Origin: Begonia masoniana
Lineage: Eukaryota; Streptophyta; Magnoliopsida; Cucurbitales; Begoniaceae
Direction: 5' to 3'
Length of the DNA stretch: 64,000 nucleotides
Assembly (NCBI GenBank): GCA_022432975.1
Contig: CM039502.1
Span: 27,078,996 to 27,142,995 of the forward strand
The position numbers and the translations under genes are program-made. This document shows positions 1 through 11,560 of this stretch, piece after piece. Position 1 is the first letter of the stretch. Every line of letters starts with the position of its first letter. Under the pieces are notes generated by a model. The model was not told the DNA's origin, did not search any database, and worked only from the letters and a program-made list of their open reading frames with translations.

Positions 1-477
1 AATTTCCATGAACATGCATCATGACTATTTTATGCATATGAAAATGTTTTAAGAGCATGGTTTTCTCATGAACAAAGTAAGAAGATAAAACTTATGCAAC
101 GTGGACTAAGTGAGGGTTGGGGGCGGTTCGGCGTATGTCACAGTCCAAAAGAGGGACATATGAATACGACCCAGCAGTAGGGACCAAGATCAAACTCTGT
201 AACACCCGAGAATTTTTCCTCAATGGATTTTAGAATTTATCTAAAGAATTGGAGAAAATTATAAAAAGAAGGAAAAATAATAAAAAGGTAAAATAATTAA
301 AAGTAAATAAATTTGGTTAAACTAAAAGGTTTATTAATTGGAGAACTTAAGACGGGTACGGGATGAGCGTAAATTTACGAAAAGTTAGACTTTAAGAACG
401 AGATTTAACGAAATTCGAAATGGTCGAAAACACGGGAGGGCAAAACGGTAATGATGCTTATTAATGTTTTAATAGGA

Positions 478-512
<35 letters not shown>

Positions 513-555
513 ATAATAAAATAAAACAACAGAATGGCTTTGCCATTCTGTTGTT
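478..555 (+). repeat. (ATT)n microsatellite and perfect 14-bp hairpin in SL-1
   Basis: About 11 ATT repeats at 478-510 are followed at 525-555 by a perfect inverted repeat: stem AACAACAGAATGGC, loop TTT. It lies some 150 bp upstream of the first donor-like site of the LTR, in the region expected to be the start of the transcript. Function unknown. Confidence 0.85.
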
Positions 556-1368
556 CTCGTTCGTGCCCGACACCGAGATGAAGCAGGGGAGAGACGAGGC
601 ACCGGCGACGATCGGCGGAGCAATCACCGCCGACTTTCGATGTTTTCCGGTCAGACGACGGCGACGAGAAGACTCCGGCCCTTCTCCGCGCACGAATTGA
701 ACGGTAAGTCCCCTTTTGTGCCCTGTTTTGGTTCGGTCGTGGCCGAGGGTGAGGAGCGACTTTGAACTCCGATCGCCGGCCGAAATGGGCTGCTTTCAGC
801 GTGGGTTTTCCAACCCTTGGACCGGCTTCCATCGCCATGACTGTGAAGAGCCCGAATTGAGTGAAAAATCAGAGACCCGATTTGGGGATTTCGGGTTTTA
901 GTGTGTGTAGCTCGGAATTTTGATTAGTTTAGGCTAATTGGTTGTGAGGGTGATGGATTGGTGAGGAAATTGATGGGAATTGATGAAAAACTGAAAAGCG
1001 GAAAATTTCCGGCTTAGGGCAGTTCGGGTTTTGCCATTTTTGACCAGGCTACGTTCGTTTGTTTTAAAATTATTTTTGGCAGGATAAAATAGGTTATTAG
1101 AGGAGTACATGGCCGCTGGAATCGTTCGATTCCGATAATCGACGCAAAAGTTACACGCGTTTGAAGTTCGGGTCAGTTTTTACCGAACCCAAATTGGTGG
1201 CCCATTTAGTTAGGATTTAGTTGGATTAGGCTAGAAATAATAGTTTGAGAGTAAGTTGGTGTATGTAGGCTTAATTTTAAAGAAGTTTGAATAGTTGTAG
1301 TTAGAGTTAGTTTAAATATTCTTTAGAAGTAAATAGTGATGCTTAAGTGAATTTTGTGAATGTGATAG

Positions 1369-1426
1369 GTTACCGAGTGGGGAAATGTACATAACCAAAG
1401 CGAGTAAGTGCGGTGCCCGAGTTCAG
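1369..1426 (+). other. Splice-bounded 58-bp segment in SL-1 LTR
   Basis: Preceded by tgatag (AG at 1367-1368) and followed by cag|gtaagt at 1427. The block CTTCGGGCCTACACC follows at about 1453. An AG preceded by GCTAAGCATTAGGCTTA lies at 2049-2050. The same arrangement recurs in the other LTRs of the window. This looks like a small leader exon, but no transcript evidence is available. Confidence 0.5.
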
Positions 1427-1793
1427 GTAAGTAGTGGTTGCGTGTTTGTTGCCTTCGGGCCTACACCATAGAACAGTAGGGATTGTTTGTTTGATTGCTA
1501 TGTTTAAATTTGTGTCATGCATCGTGTGTCATGCATCATTGTTTTCTAAACTACGAAACCACGTGTTTTACATGTTTGAGGGGTGAGGATGAAATAAAAG
1601 ATAAGAATTGATTGCAACGTGGTCTCGGAGTAGAATAGCTTTGTCGGGCTAGTGGCTCGTTGAGCACCCCGCGAGGGATTCTATTCGAGATGCTATGCTA
1701 ATGTACGTAATGTGTCGTGAGTATGAATGCCTCGACCTGTTCGTGCTTGAAGGCACAATGAGGATTCTACGATCGATTGGGGGAGATTTTGTT

Positions 1794-1893
1794 GGCCGTC
1801 CTGGACTGTGTTGGGACATGTGCCTCTGGTCTAGCTCTGTGGATCAAGGTGTGGCCGTCCTGGACTGTGTGGGGGCGTGTGCCTACTTGATTC
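1794..1893 (+). repeat. Two-copy 59-bp cassette in SL-1 LTR
   Basis: Two copies of a unit beginning ggccgtcctggactgtgt, 59 bp apart, lying between the donor-like site at 1427 and the acceptor-like site at 2050. Other LTR families carry unrelated tandem cassettes at the same position. Confidence 0.7.
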
Positions 1894-2501
1894 ACCTGAA
1901 AGTGAAAGATAAATGCAACCGAAATGAAAAGAAACAACAGAGTGTATAGAAACTGCATGTTAGGGTTGAGTCGAGCATTTAGTGCTGTTGTTGTGCATTA
2001 TTTCCCTACTTGCTAAGCATTAGGCTTATGTTTTGTGTTCTATGGTGTAGGTGACGAGTTTTACTTTGGTGAGGTGGATGAGACAGCACAGGACTAGACA
2101 GCAGTTGGTGATGCATGCGGTATGCCGGTGCGGGCTATTGTCGGGGCGCCTCGACCATGGTCGTCGGGAATGTGGGCTTTATGATTTAGTAGTTTATTGT
2201 AAATGTTTGTTTGTAGAAATGATGGGAATGTGTAGCTTTCTTTTAGTTGATGTTTTGAGAGTTATGGGATAGTTTTTGGTAATTATTGTATATAGTCATA
2301 GTTAAGGGTGATGTGTCGCCCTATACTGTGAACTTTCTTCACTTAGGGATGTTAGTATTATAGTTTCTCTTTATTACTCTTTGGAGATTTCATATACTAG
2401 AAAGTTGAGTAGATAGTTGAGTAGAGTATTCTGGATCTGGTTGGGATTGGATTTTATGCAGGTACCTAGCATTTTGGAGGCGCCATTTTCAGGCGTTACT
2501 T

Positions 2502-4061
2502 TGTCGAAATTTTCGGGAAGGACGCCGTGGTGCTTAAAGGTTAGGATTAAGAGAAATTAGTGAGTCTAGACAGTTAGGTATAACATAACAGAGTTTTGAG
2601 AGACTTAGATTTAATTTAAATTATGTTTTAACGTGGGATTGGTTAGCAAAGTAGCGCACCGAGCCAGGGTAGGTTCGGGGGCGTTACAAACTCACTGTCG
2701 AACCCCTTTACCGACACAAATCCTCTCTTAATCCACACAACTTAAATGAAGAATATGAACAATGATTATGAATGATGAATATGTTTCCTCACCGGATGAT
2801 GTAGTATGTTTCCTCACCGGATGATGTAGTATGTTTCCTCACCGGATGATGTAGTATGTTTCCTCACCGGATGATGTAGTATGTTTCCTCACCGGATGAT
2901 GTAGTATGTTTCCTCACCGGATGATGTAGTATGTTTCCTCACCGGATGATGTAGTATGTTTCCTCACCGGATGATGTAGTATGTTTCCTCACCGGATGAT
3001 GTAGTATGTTTCCTCACCGGATGATGTAGTATGTTTCCTCACCGGATGATGTAGTATGTTTCCTCACCGGATGATGTAGTATGTTTCCTCACCGGATGAT
3101 GTAGTATGTTTCCTCACCGGATGATGTAGTATGTTTCCTCACCGGATGATGTAGTATGTTTCCTCACCGGATGATGTAGTATGTTTCCTCACCGGATGAT
3201 GTAGTATGTTTCCTCACCGGATGATGTAGTATGTTTCCTCACCGGATGATGTAGTATGTTTCCTCACCGGATGATGTAGTATGTTTCCTCACCGGATGAT
3301 GTAGTATGTTTCCTCACCGGATGATGTAGTATGTTTCCTCACCGGATGATGTAGTATGTTTCCTCACCGGATGATGTAGTATGTTTCCTCACCGGATGAT
3401 GTAGTATGTTTCCTCACCGGATGATGTAGTATGTTTCCTCACCGGATGATGTAGTATGTTTCCTCACCGGATGATGTAGTATGTTTCCTCACCGGATGAT
3501 GTAGTATGTTTCCTCACCGGATGATGTAGTATGTTTCCTCACCGGATGATGTAGTATGTTTCCTCACCGGATGATGTAGTATGTTTCCTCACCGGATGAT
3601 GTAGTATGTTTCCTCACCGGATGATGTAGTATGTTTCCTCACCGGATGATGTAGTATGTTTCCTCACCGGATGATGTAGTATGTTTCCTCACCGGATGAT
3701 GTAGTATGTTTCCTCACCGGATGATGTAGTATGTTTCCTCACCGGATGATGTAGTATGTTTCCTCACCGGATGATGTAGTTGTCGAAAATTTAGGGAAGA
3801 AGGACGGTGGTGCCTTAAAGGTTAGGATTAAGAGAAATTAGTGAGTCTAGACAGTTAGGTATAACATAACAGAGTTTTGAGAGACTTAGATTTAATTTAA
3901 ATTATGTTTTAACGTGGGATTGGTTAGCAAAGTAGCGCACCGAGCCAGGGTAGGTTCGGGGGCGTTACAAACTCACTGTCGAACCCCTTTACCGACACAA
4001 ATCCTCTCTTAATCCACACAACTTAAATGAAGAATATGAACAATGATTATGAATGATGAAT
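2502..4061 (+). repeat. Tandem duplication flanking the 25-bp array
   Basis: Bases 2502-2780 (tail of SL-1, its target duplication and the E1 LTR sequence beyond it) reappear with a few differences at 3781-4061, on the far side of the 25-bp array. The second copy then continues into normal E1 LTR sequence. This is a local duplication made after SL-1 inserted. The array starts at a shared gaatatg and the copy restarts after gtagttgtcg, a string that also occurs in the E1 LTR at about 4206-4215, so short-homology repair or slippage is plausible. Confidence 0.85.
2781..3780 (+). repeat. 25-bp tandem array, 40 identical copies
   Basis: Unit begins atgtttcctcaccggatg and ends atgtagt. It spans exactly 1000 bp with no mismatch seen. 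The homologous place in the E1 3' LTR (about 12865-12935) has only two or three diverged copies. Very recent expansion is likely; an assembly artefact is possible. Confidence 0.93.
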
Positions 4062-4759
4062 ATGATCCATGACTATGATAGATGATTACGAGCAAAGATA
4101 TGAACAACAAAAGACTCATGAACATGTGTTTTCCGAAATATGCATCATGCATCCGTGTAGTGTCACCGGATGATGTAGTATGTTTAGTCACCGGATGATG
4201 GGAATGTAGTTGTCGTTTAGTCACCGGATGATGAAAACGTGGTTTTGTCGTCTAGTGACCGACAGATCAAGTGTATTTAGGTTACCGGATGATTTAAATG
4301 TCATTTTGTCGTCTAGTGACCGGTAATGTAGAGCATTTCACTTACCGGATGATGTGAGAAATTTCTTATCGCCTAGTGCCCGAGGAATGTTTTTAATTAG
4401 TCACGCGAGGCGCACATGACCACAGGTCGATGTAGTGTAATTAAGAACATCTAGTGGAGAATGTTCGAGACCGGGCGATGTCTTTAATTAGACACGTGTA
4501 ATGCCCATGCCCGCCGATGGATGTTTTCTACTGGGCGTCTACAACTGAGTCACGTAGGGTGCACGTGACAAATCGGATGATATTACTTCGTCACCCGATG
4601 CATGCAAACCCATGCAAACCCCAACTGAATAACGTCGAGTAGTCTAGGGCATTTCTTCCCTGCCCGATTAAGTCACTGATCAAATGACCAATTTTAGCCG
4701 CTCGACTCTGTGTAAGATTATGAGTAAGTGACGACTCCCTGTCTGGGTCTTTACAATTA

Positions 4760-4771
4760 TGGTATCAGAGC
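4760..4771 (+). other. E1 primer binding site (tRNA-Met type)
   Basis: TGGTATCAGAGC lies 4 bases after the end of the 5' LTR. It is complementary to the 3' end of plant initiator tRNA-Met and would prime minus-strand DNA synthesis. Confidence 0.93.
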
Positions 4772-4846
4772 AAAAACCGGGTTCTAAAACCGATTCTACA
4801 GACTGCCTTCCAGCACTGACTGTCACATGAGCACACTCCAGCAACT

Positions 4847-4908
4847 GTAAGTATTTATGATTCTAGTAATGTCGTTAAGTTAAGATGTGTTTATGACTAA
4901 TTGTTTAG
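4847..4908 (+). other. Intron-like interval upstream of E1 gag
   Basis: Runs from gtaagtatttatg to ttgtttag, 62 bp, AT-rich, ending 10 bases before the gag ATG at 4919. Equivalent 60-62 bp GT...AG intervals occupy the same place in E2, E3 and E4. If spliced, it would lie in the leader just upstream of gag. Confidence 0.5.
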
Positions 4909-4918
4909 GAATCCCAAG

Positions 4919-6282
4919 ATGGTGAGAGGTCAACAGAGAGATGATAACGTGGATAGTCACACTATTGCTCAACTAACTGAGTTAGTAATTCGCCAATCCC
5001 GCCAAGTTGAGCAACTCATGACCGCCAGGGAAGAACAAGGGAATTAGAGTACGAATATTGCCCGAGAATATGGGGATGAGCGTTTTCACCGACTTCGACC
5101 CCCGACTTTCAATGGTCAAGTTTCAGATCCTATTTTTGCTGAAGAATGGATTTGAAAGATGGAGGACATGTTCAAATATGCAAAGGTGGACGAGGGAGAT
5201 AAGGTCACATGTGCCGTCTATCATTTGAAACTGGTTGCGAGGCATTGGTGGGACTCGATCCAGGGCACGACTGACTGCAGGAGCTATGACCTGGGGAAGG
5301 TTCAAGACTGCCTTCTTTGACAAATATTTTAATCGAACTGTTCGGGCCAGTAAGAAAAAGGAGTTCATGAATCTACGACAGACTGGTTCAGTAACGGATT
5401 ACATATGCAGATTTGAGACCTTGTCTCGGTTTGCATCCCGTCTGGTAGAGGATGAGGAGGATAAGATCTATCAGTTTGTTCAAGGACTGAAGCCAAGCTT
5501 GTATATGAAAGTGAAAACTACTGGTATCTACAATGTGCCGTATACCGAAGTCACAGCTAAGGCCTTGGAAATGGAGGAGGCTGAAATAACAGTGTATGAG
5601 CAGCGTGATCAGTCAAAGAAGACTACCAAGGATATTCAACAGCCACCACGACAAAACAAGGGCTGGCAGCCACAGCAGAACAGGGGACCACAGCAGCTGA
5701 AAGGTGTGAAGAGGCCTTACAACCAGAATGATGACCAAGGAAAAGGAAAGAGGCCTCTGGCACCCTTATGCCCCACCTGCCAGAAGAACCACCCTGACGA
5801 ATGCAAGTTGCGTTCTAGCCGCTGTTTCAGATGTGATAAGGTTGGACATATAGTCAGAGACTGCCCCATGCCGCCAGATCCGAACCGTGCAAGGGTAGCA
5901 CCTAGAGTCAATGCTATGATGGAAGATGAGGAAGCCGAGCAGCATACAGTCATAACAGGTACCATTATGATCTGTAGTTTTGCTGCTTACACACTTATAA
6001 ATACAGGAGCCACACACTCGTTTATATCAACCTTGTTTGTATACAATCACAACTTAGAACTTTCACCAGCCGAAAGGTCATATGATGTTATGTTACCATC
6101 AGGGAAGTCCCTACGTTCTGAACAGATTGTTAAAGGTGATGTTGTGTCCTTAGGAGGTAAGAAACTATATGTAGAGCTGATTGTAATTGACATGAAAGGG
6201 TATGAGGTGATATTAGGAATGGATTGGTTATTCAGGCATTATGCCACAATAAGTTGTAGATCTGGGATGGTTGATTTTTGAA
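4919..6282 (+). pseudogene. gag: E1 gag-protease, broken
   Basis: Would make the capsid/nucleocapsid protein and the start of the protease. The ATG at 4919 (MVRGQQR) matches the E3 start. TAG stops it after about 42 codons (5045), a TGA follows near 5153, and a one-base frameshift lies near 5275. The longest clean frame is then 5235-6281. It holds the conserved gag core (RHWWDS, FFDKYFNRT, VTDYICRFE), a Gln-rich linker, a CxxC with a CCHC knuckle (CFRCDKVGHIVRDC), then the protease with NTGATHSFIS where E3 has DTGATHSFIS, so the catalytic Asp is replaced by Asn. It ends at a TGA at 6279-6281. Non-functional. Confidence 0.92.
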
Positions 6283-7648
6283 CCCCAAATGGTGATCATT
6301 ATTTCTTCCAAGCTATTCCTAAGATAAGTAAAATCCCGATTATATCCTCCTTAGAGATTCATCGATTATTGAAAAATGGATGTGAGAGTTACCTGGCTAG
6401 TATAATGGATGTTCGGATGAAGGATAGAGTAGAATTACAGGATATTCCCATAGTCTGAGAGTTCCCTGAGACATTTTTGGATGATTTGCCTGGTTTGCCA
6501 ACTGATAGGGAAATAGAGTTTGTAATAAATACGTACCCCGAGGCATTACCGGTGTCTAAGAATCCATACCGCATGGCGCCTGTTGAGTTGAAGGAATTAA
6601 AAGTCCAACTGCAGGAATTAGTAGACAAGGGATTTTTATGCCCTAGCAGTTCTTAGAATGTGTATAGATTACAGGGAATTGAACAAATTGACAATTAAGA
6701 ATAAGTACCCATTGCCCCGAATTGATGACTTGTTTGACCAATTACAAGGAGCTAAAGTGTTTTCAAAGATTGACTTGCGTTCAGGGTATTACCAACTGAA
6801 GGTTAAGGAGAGTGATATACCTAAGACTACCTTCAGGACCCGTTATGGACATTATGAATTCCTTGTAATGTCATTTGGACTGACTAATGCACCAGCAGCC
6901 TTTATAGACCTGATGAATCGAGTGTTTCGTGATTGCTTGGACAAGTTTATAATTGTATTCATAGATGATATCTTAATTTATTCACGGACTAAAGCTGATC
7001 ACGAGGAACATTTAAGGATAGTTCCGACAACCCTGAAACAGCAGCAACTCTATGCAAAGTTGTCAAAGTGTGAATTCTGGCTAGATAAAGTCAACTTCTT
7101 AGGTCATGTTGTTTCTGTCGATGGCATGTCAGTAGATCCAACTAAAATTCAGGCTGTTAAGGATTGGCCACAGCCAAGGAATGCCAGTGAAGTCCGTAAT
7201 TTTCTTGGTTTGACATGGTATTACAGGAAGTTTATTAAAGGATTCTCCATGATAGCCAAGCCTTTGACGAATCTGACAAAGAAGGACAATAGGTATTCTT
7301 GGACCGAAGCTTGTGAGGATAGCTTCCAAACATTGAAATTGAGGTTAACAACAGCCCCTGTATTGACTCTTCCAACCGAAGAAGGAAAGTTTAGCGTATA
7401 CTGTGATGCATCTAAAGTTGGTTTGGGCTGTGTTTTGATGCAAAAGGGTAAAGTTGTAGCGTATGCCTCTAGGCAGCTAAAGAGTTATGAACAGAACTAT
7501 CCCACCCATGATTTAGAATTAGCCGCCGTTGTTTTTGCCTTTAAGATGTGGAGACACTATTTATATGGACAACAGTGTGAGGTGTTTTCTGACCATAAAA
7601 GTCTGAAGTACCTCTTTACACAAAAGAAATTGAACATAAGACAGAGAC
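6283..7648 (+). pseudogene. pol: E1 pol: protease tail, reverse transcriptase, RNase H (5' part)
   Basis: Continues pol: protease tail, the linker to RT with TGA/TAG stops, then a deletion near 6655 that removes the segment ending in FVKKKDGSL of the relatives. The clean frame 6658-7653 starts [10 protein letters not shown] and carries [20 protein letters not shown] and the catalytic [11 protein letters not shown]. RNase H follows with [16 protein letters not shown] and [10 protein letters not shown]. The frame ends where the inverted-repeat element at 7649 interrupts RNase H. RT motifs are intact, but the loss upstream and the insertion make the gene dead. Confidence 0.93.
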
Positions 7649-9871
7649 TGTGACACCCCTAACACTGTACCCTTATTTACCGTACAAATTTTTCATTTTA
7701 TCCTTTATTCTTAGCGTCTATGCGGAAACGATTTGAAAATAATTTAAAATCAATTTAATAAAACGTTTAAAACAAATAAAAACAATTAATTAAACCAATA
7801 CGTACACAAACACTCGATACTCATACGTCTTCCGAAATACCACCTCAAAACCGACTCGAACGCCACTATAACAAATTACATTTTCATGAAAATAAACTGC
7901 ATGGTTTCGTTTAAAAGTGTGACATATCCTCCTGTTTACAAAATCACCAAGCAGTTCATAAAAATCCAAATAAAAATCTCAACAAACGTTTTATAAAACA
8001 AATCTATCAAAACATCAAAACCTACTTTATCCACTAACCCGAACCAAACCATCTAAACATCAATCTATCAACTAAACAGAGTCCAAACATCCTAATATGT
8101 TCTATCTATACATTTTCTACTCAGAACATCTCAATCAATTTATAAAACAGGTTTTCAATACATTTAAAACCTCAAGAGTAAACCTATCATCTACCAGTAC
8201 CAAACATCCTATAATTTCTATACATCCAACAGCCCAAAATGTCCAAAAACCCTCAAAATCTATACATCTTTCATCCAGACAATTCCCAAAACTATCAAAA
8301 TACCTAACCGCCCATTTGATCTTACACCACATAGTTTCTAATTCCTCTAGTCGTGATCTATTTCACGTTAGCTATTCCCAAAATCATTGGCTCCAACTTC
8401 ATTACATACAGGTTGGCCCTTTAAAATTCCTAATTCAATCTTATTCCTAATGTACTTGATAACTCACCAATCCCTTGATTCGCAAGACTTCACTTTCGGG
8501 CTTAACTCCAAATCTAAATCCTTTATTTAATTTAGATAATGTCCTACACTTATTCTTAATATTCCACAAGGACTTCCTCGAAGTCACTGACTAGTCTATT
8601 ATCCTTCATTCCTTCTAGTCAGGTTCCACACATTCTACTTGTCTTCTTCACAATGATTTATCTAACAATTTTCTTGTTAGCAAACTTGTTGTAAATAAAT
8701 TTACAATCTTAATCCTAATCTTCTAAAACCCTCCAATCTTGTTCTTCCATTTTCCAAAAACTTAGAAGCATCCATTACCTTTAATGGGATCAAGCATGTC
8801 ATGGCTCATACCACAAGCCTTATCAATTCTCAAGTCTTCAGGCAAATACCAAAGTGGTCAAGTTCACTTCCTTAAATTCTCACATGAATCAGCCTTCACT
8901 TAATTCCTCATAGGCCAAGCGGTTCAACTGAGAGCTTAAGTTGCTACTATTTTAAGACTAATGCTCACTTGTAAATTAGATCCTATAATCGTCACATTTC
9001 ATTCTAAACCACATTAGTGAGTTCCCTCGTTATGTCCTAACTGAAATGCTTATACTATCTACAATATGCTCATTCGTTTAACTTAAATTTTCATTAACTT
9101 CGACCACAGTCAAATCCCTAAGTCTTGCCATGGGTTTGCTCTATACTACTCCTTCTAACCGTAAGTCATTTATGTATCCATTGGTCTCAACTTGTCAAAT
9201 ACGAGTCAAGCCCCCGAAATTGCAAACCTCACAATTCGTGCGACACGAATCACTGAGTTAAACTTCTAATCTTAATTCTTCATTGAATCTAACAATCCCC
9301 CCGCACTTAACTCAAATGTCGCACATGGACTTCTCTCAAGTCACCCGATGGTCTACATCCTTTTGTTCCCCTAAATCTTACTATTCTATATTCTAAAGTG
9401 CGTTAGAAACACCTCTTCATTAAGGTTCACCCCTCCTAGTTTCTCGATTACTGATATTTCTATTCCTATACCAGGGGTAGATCTTATGTTTGTTGTTCTT
9501 AACTTGAACGGTACCCGCTATAGACTCGCTCTAATTACATCACCCTCCCTTCTATGGTTATACCGGTTGCCTTAAATTCCTAAGCACAACCACGAATCTG
9601 AGGTGCTAAATTTCTCCCCGGTAGACATTACGTTTACGTCTACTAGCCTCTAATCAAGCAACATCAAAATTTTGACGTGTCTACCATTCATTAGTCACTC
9701 GTAACTCCGTTAAGCCTCTCGCCTAGTAGGTCGGTTGTTTTTAAATGTTTTATTCAATTGATTTTAAATTGTTTTCAAATTGTTTTCCACATAAATGCTA
9801 AGGATGAAGAAAAATGAAAAATTTGTACGGTAAAATAAGGGAAAATAAGGTGCAGTATTAGGGTCGTGATA
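7649..9871. mobile_element. 2.2-kb element with ~125-bp inverted ends, unclassified
   Basis: Interrupts E1 RNase H. The flanks rejoin cleanly when it is removed, and gagac (7644-7648 and 9872-9876) is duplicated at the borders. The left end, starting tgtgacacccctaacactg, matches the reverse complement of the right end for about 125 bp with few gaps; the shared core includes ACCGTACAAATTTTTCATTT. No open frame resembles a transposase or a retroelement protein. The TG start and 5-bp duplication recall an LTR, while the long inverted ends recall a non-autonomous DNA transposon or foldback element. The class is unresolved. Confidence 0.75.
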
Positions 9872-11519
9872 GAGACGTTGGTTGGAATTTGTTAAGGATT
9901 ACGACTTTGAGATCAAGTACTACCTGGGTAAGGCTAACTCTGTAGCTGATGCATTAAGAAGGATGTCAACAACAATGCAACCCGTAGTGTCAATTATGTC
10001 TATACCTTTGAGGACAGAAGTTCAGAGATTTGAATTGGGTATAGTTTTAGAGTTATCAACCTTACTTGCCGATTTGACCATTCAACCAACGGTTTTGGAA
10101 AAGATCAAAGAGGCACAACAGAGGAATTCAGAGGAGAATATCAGCTTGGTGGACAAGTTGAAGGACCCCACCTCCGAGTTTAGTCTTTCCAAAGATGGGA
10201 TTCTGAGGTTTAGGAATTGATGGTATGTCCCTAATGATGAGGGATTACGTAAGTTAATCTTGGCCGAGGCACATCTGTCTCCCTTTTCTGTACATCCTGA
10301 CAACACCAAGATGTATCGAGACCTGAAGTTACTCTACTGGTAGCCAAACTCAAAAAGGGATGTTGCTAAGTATGCAGAGTCATGTTTGGTATGCCAACAA
10401 GTCAATGCCGAGCACCAGCGTCCAGGAGGTACCCTTCAGCCTTTACCTATTCCCGAATGGAAGTGGGAACACATAGCTATGGATTTCGTAGTAGGATTAC
10501 CTAAGACAACTAAGGGACATGATAGTATTTGGGTTGTGATTGATAGACTGACGAAATCAGCCCATTTCTTACCTGTAAGAACAACCTACTCGATGGACCA
10601 GCTTACTGATCTGTATGTACAGGAAGTTATTAGGTTGCATGGCATCCCTGTATCTATTGTCTCTGATCGTGATCCCAGGTTTACCTCTCTGTTTTGGAAA
10701 GGTCTACAAGGCACACTTGGCACAAGGTTATCCTTCAGCACTGCCTTTCACCCGCAGACAGATGGTCAATCTGAGAGGACTATTCAGATACTTGAAGACA
10801 TGTTGAGGGCGTGTGTACTAGATTTCCAGTCATCCTAGAGCCGATACTTACCTCTGGTTGAGTTCTCCTACAACAACAGCTACCAGTCCACCATTGGTAT
10901 GGCACCTTATGAAACATTATATGGCAGGAAATGTAGATCACCTCTATATTGGGATGAGGTTGGTGAAGCAAAACTTCTAGGACCCAAACTTCTGCAGCAG
11001 ATGTCTGAAAAGATTTCTATTATTAGGAAGAGGATGATGACTGCTCAGAGCTGATAGAAGAGTTATGCAGACCATAGGAGGAGGGATCTTGAGTTTACGG
11101 TCAGGGATGATGTATTCCTGAAGGTTTCACCAATCAAGGGAGTCTTAAGATTTGGCAAAAAGGGGAAACTTACTCCACGGTTTGTTGGGCTCTTCCCTGT
11201 CTTGGCTAGAATTGGTAGTACAGCCTACAGACTGCATTTGCCTCCATCATTGGACAAGGTTCACAATGTCTTTCACGTGTCAATGTTAAGGAAATGCATA
11301 CGAGATCCGACGCAAGTTGTTCAGCCAACGGATATTGAGTTAGAGCCGACACTGGTGTATGAAGAAAAGCCGGTGCAGATATTGGAATCTGCAGTTAAGA
11401 CTCTGAGGAATAAAGAGATTCCATTAGTCAAAGTTTTATGGAAGAATCATGGCATCGAAGAAGCCACTTGGGAGTGACGACAGGACATGTTAGACAAATA
11501 TCCAGAGATAGTTGTTTGA
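9872..11519 (+). pseudogene. pol: E1 pol: RNase H end, integrase, chromodomain-like C-terminus
   Basis: Resumes RNase H after the insertion ([18 protein letters not shown]). It then carries the IN zinc region (first His near 10271, Cys pair CLVCQQ), the catalytic core with [17 protein letters not shown] and [11 protein letters not shown], a GPY-like stretch (KLTPRFVGLF) and a C-terminal chromodomain-like part ([11 protein letters not shown]...[16 protein letters not shown]). In-frame stops sit at about 10218 (CGA or AGA to TGA), 10342, 10836 (TGG to TAG), 11052 (CGA to TGA and CAG to TAG) and 11475. Many fit C-to-T decay of methylated DNA. The end at 11519 aligns with that of E3. Confidence 0.92.
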
Positions 11520-11547
11520 TCAATTTTCGAGGACAAAAATTTTGTTT

Positions 11548-11560
11548 AAGGAGGGGTGGA
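11548..11560 (+). other. E1 polypurine tract
   Basis: AAGGAGGGGTGGA directly abuts the 3' LTR start tgtaacaacc. It would prime plus-strand DNA synthesis. Confidence 0.9.

Larger units (their letters stand above)
198..2688 (+). mobile_element. Solo LTR, SL family (copy SL-1)
   Basis: A 2491-bp LTR running from tgtaacacccgag to gggggcgttaca, flanked by the perfect 5-bp duplication aactc (193-197 and 2689-2693). The empty site is visible intact in the E1 3' LTR near 12630-12640. There is no internal region, so this is a solo LTR left by LTR-LTR recombination. Inside are a microsatellite and hairpin (478-555), a donor-like AACG|GTAAGT at 704, a splice-bounded 58-bp segment (1369-1426), a two-copy cassette (1794-1893) and an AG acceptor-like site at 2049-2050. 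Confidence 0.93.
1..4755 (+). repeat. E1 5' LTR, partial, with nested insertion and array
   Basis: Matches the E1 3' LTR (12442-13504) once the solo LTR (198-2688) and the duplicated block with its 25-bp array (2502-4061) are set aside. It ends in ctgggtctttaca just before the primer site. Bases 4150-4350 hold degenerate ~60-bp repeats of the form ccggatgatg...ttttgtcgtctagtgacc, the same module that is amplified to 59-bp arrays elsewhere in the window. It would supply promoter and leader for E1, but it is split by the insertion. Confidence 0.9.

Noticed and set aside
405..901. Overlapping open frames on both strands
   Set aside because: They lie inside solo LTR SL-1, partly made of the (ATT)n run, and show no domain or homology to the other copies.
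2781..3780. CRISPR-like regular repeats
   Set aside because: Head-to-tail units with no spacers, inside an LTR of a plant retrotransposon.
8097..8450. 117-residue open frame inside the inverted-repeat element
   Set aside because: AT-rich composition, no transposase or retroelement motif, no support beyond being open.
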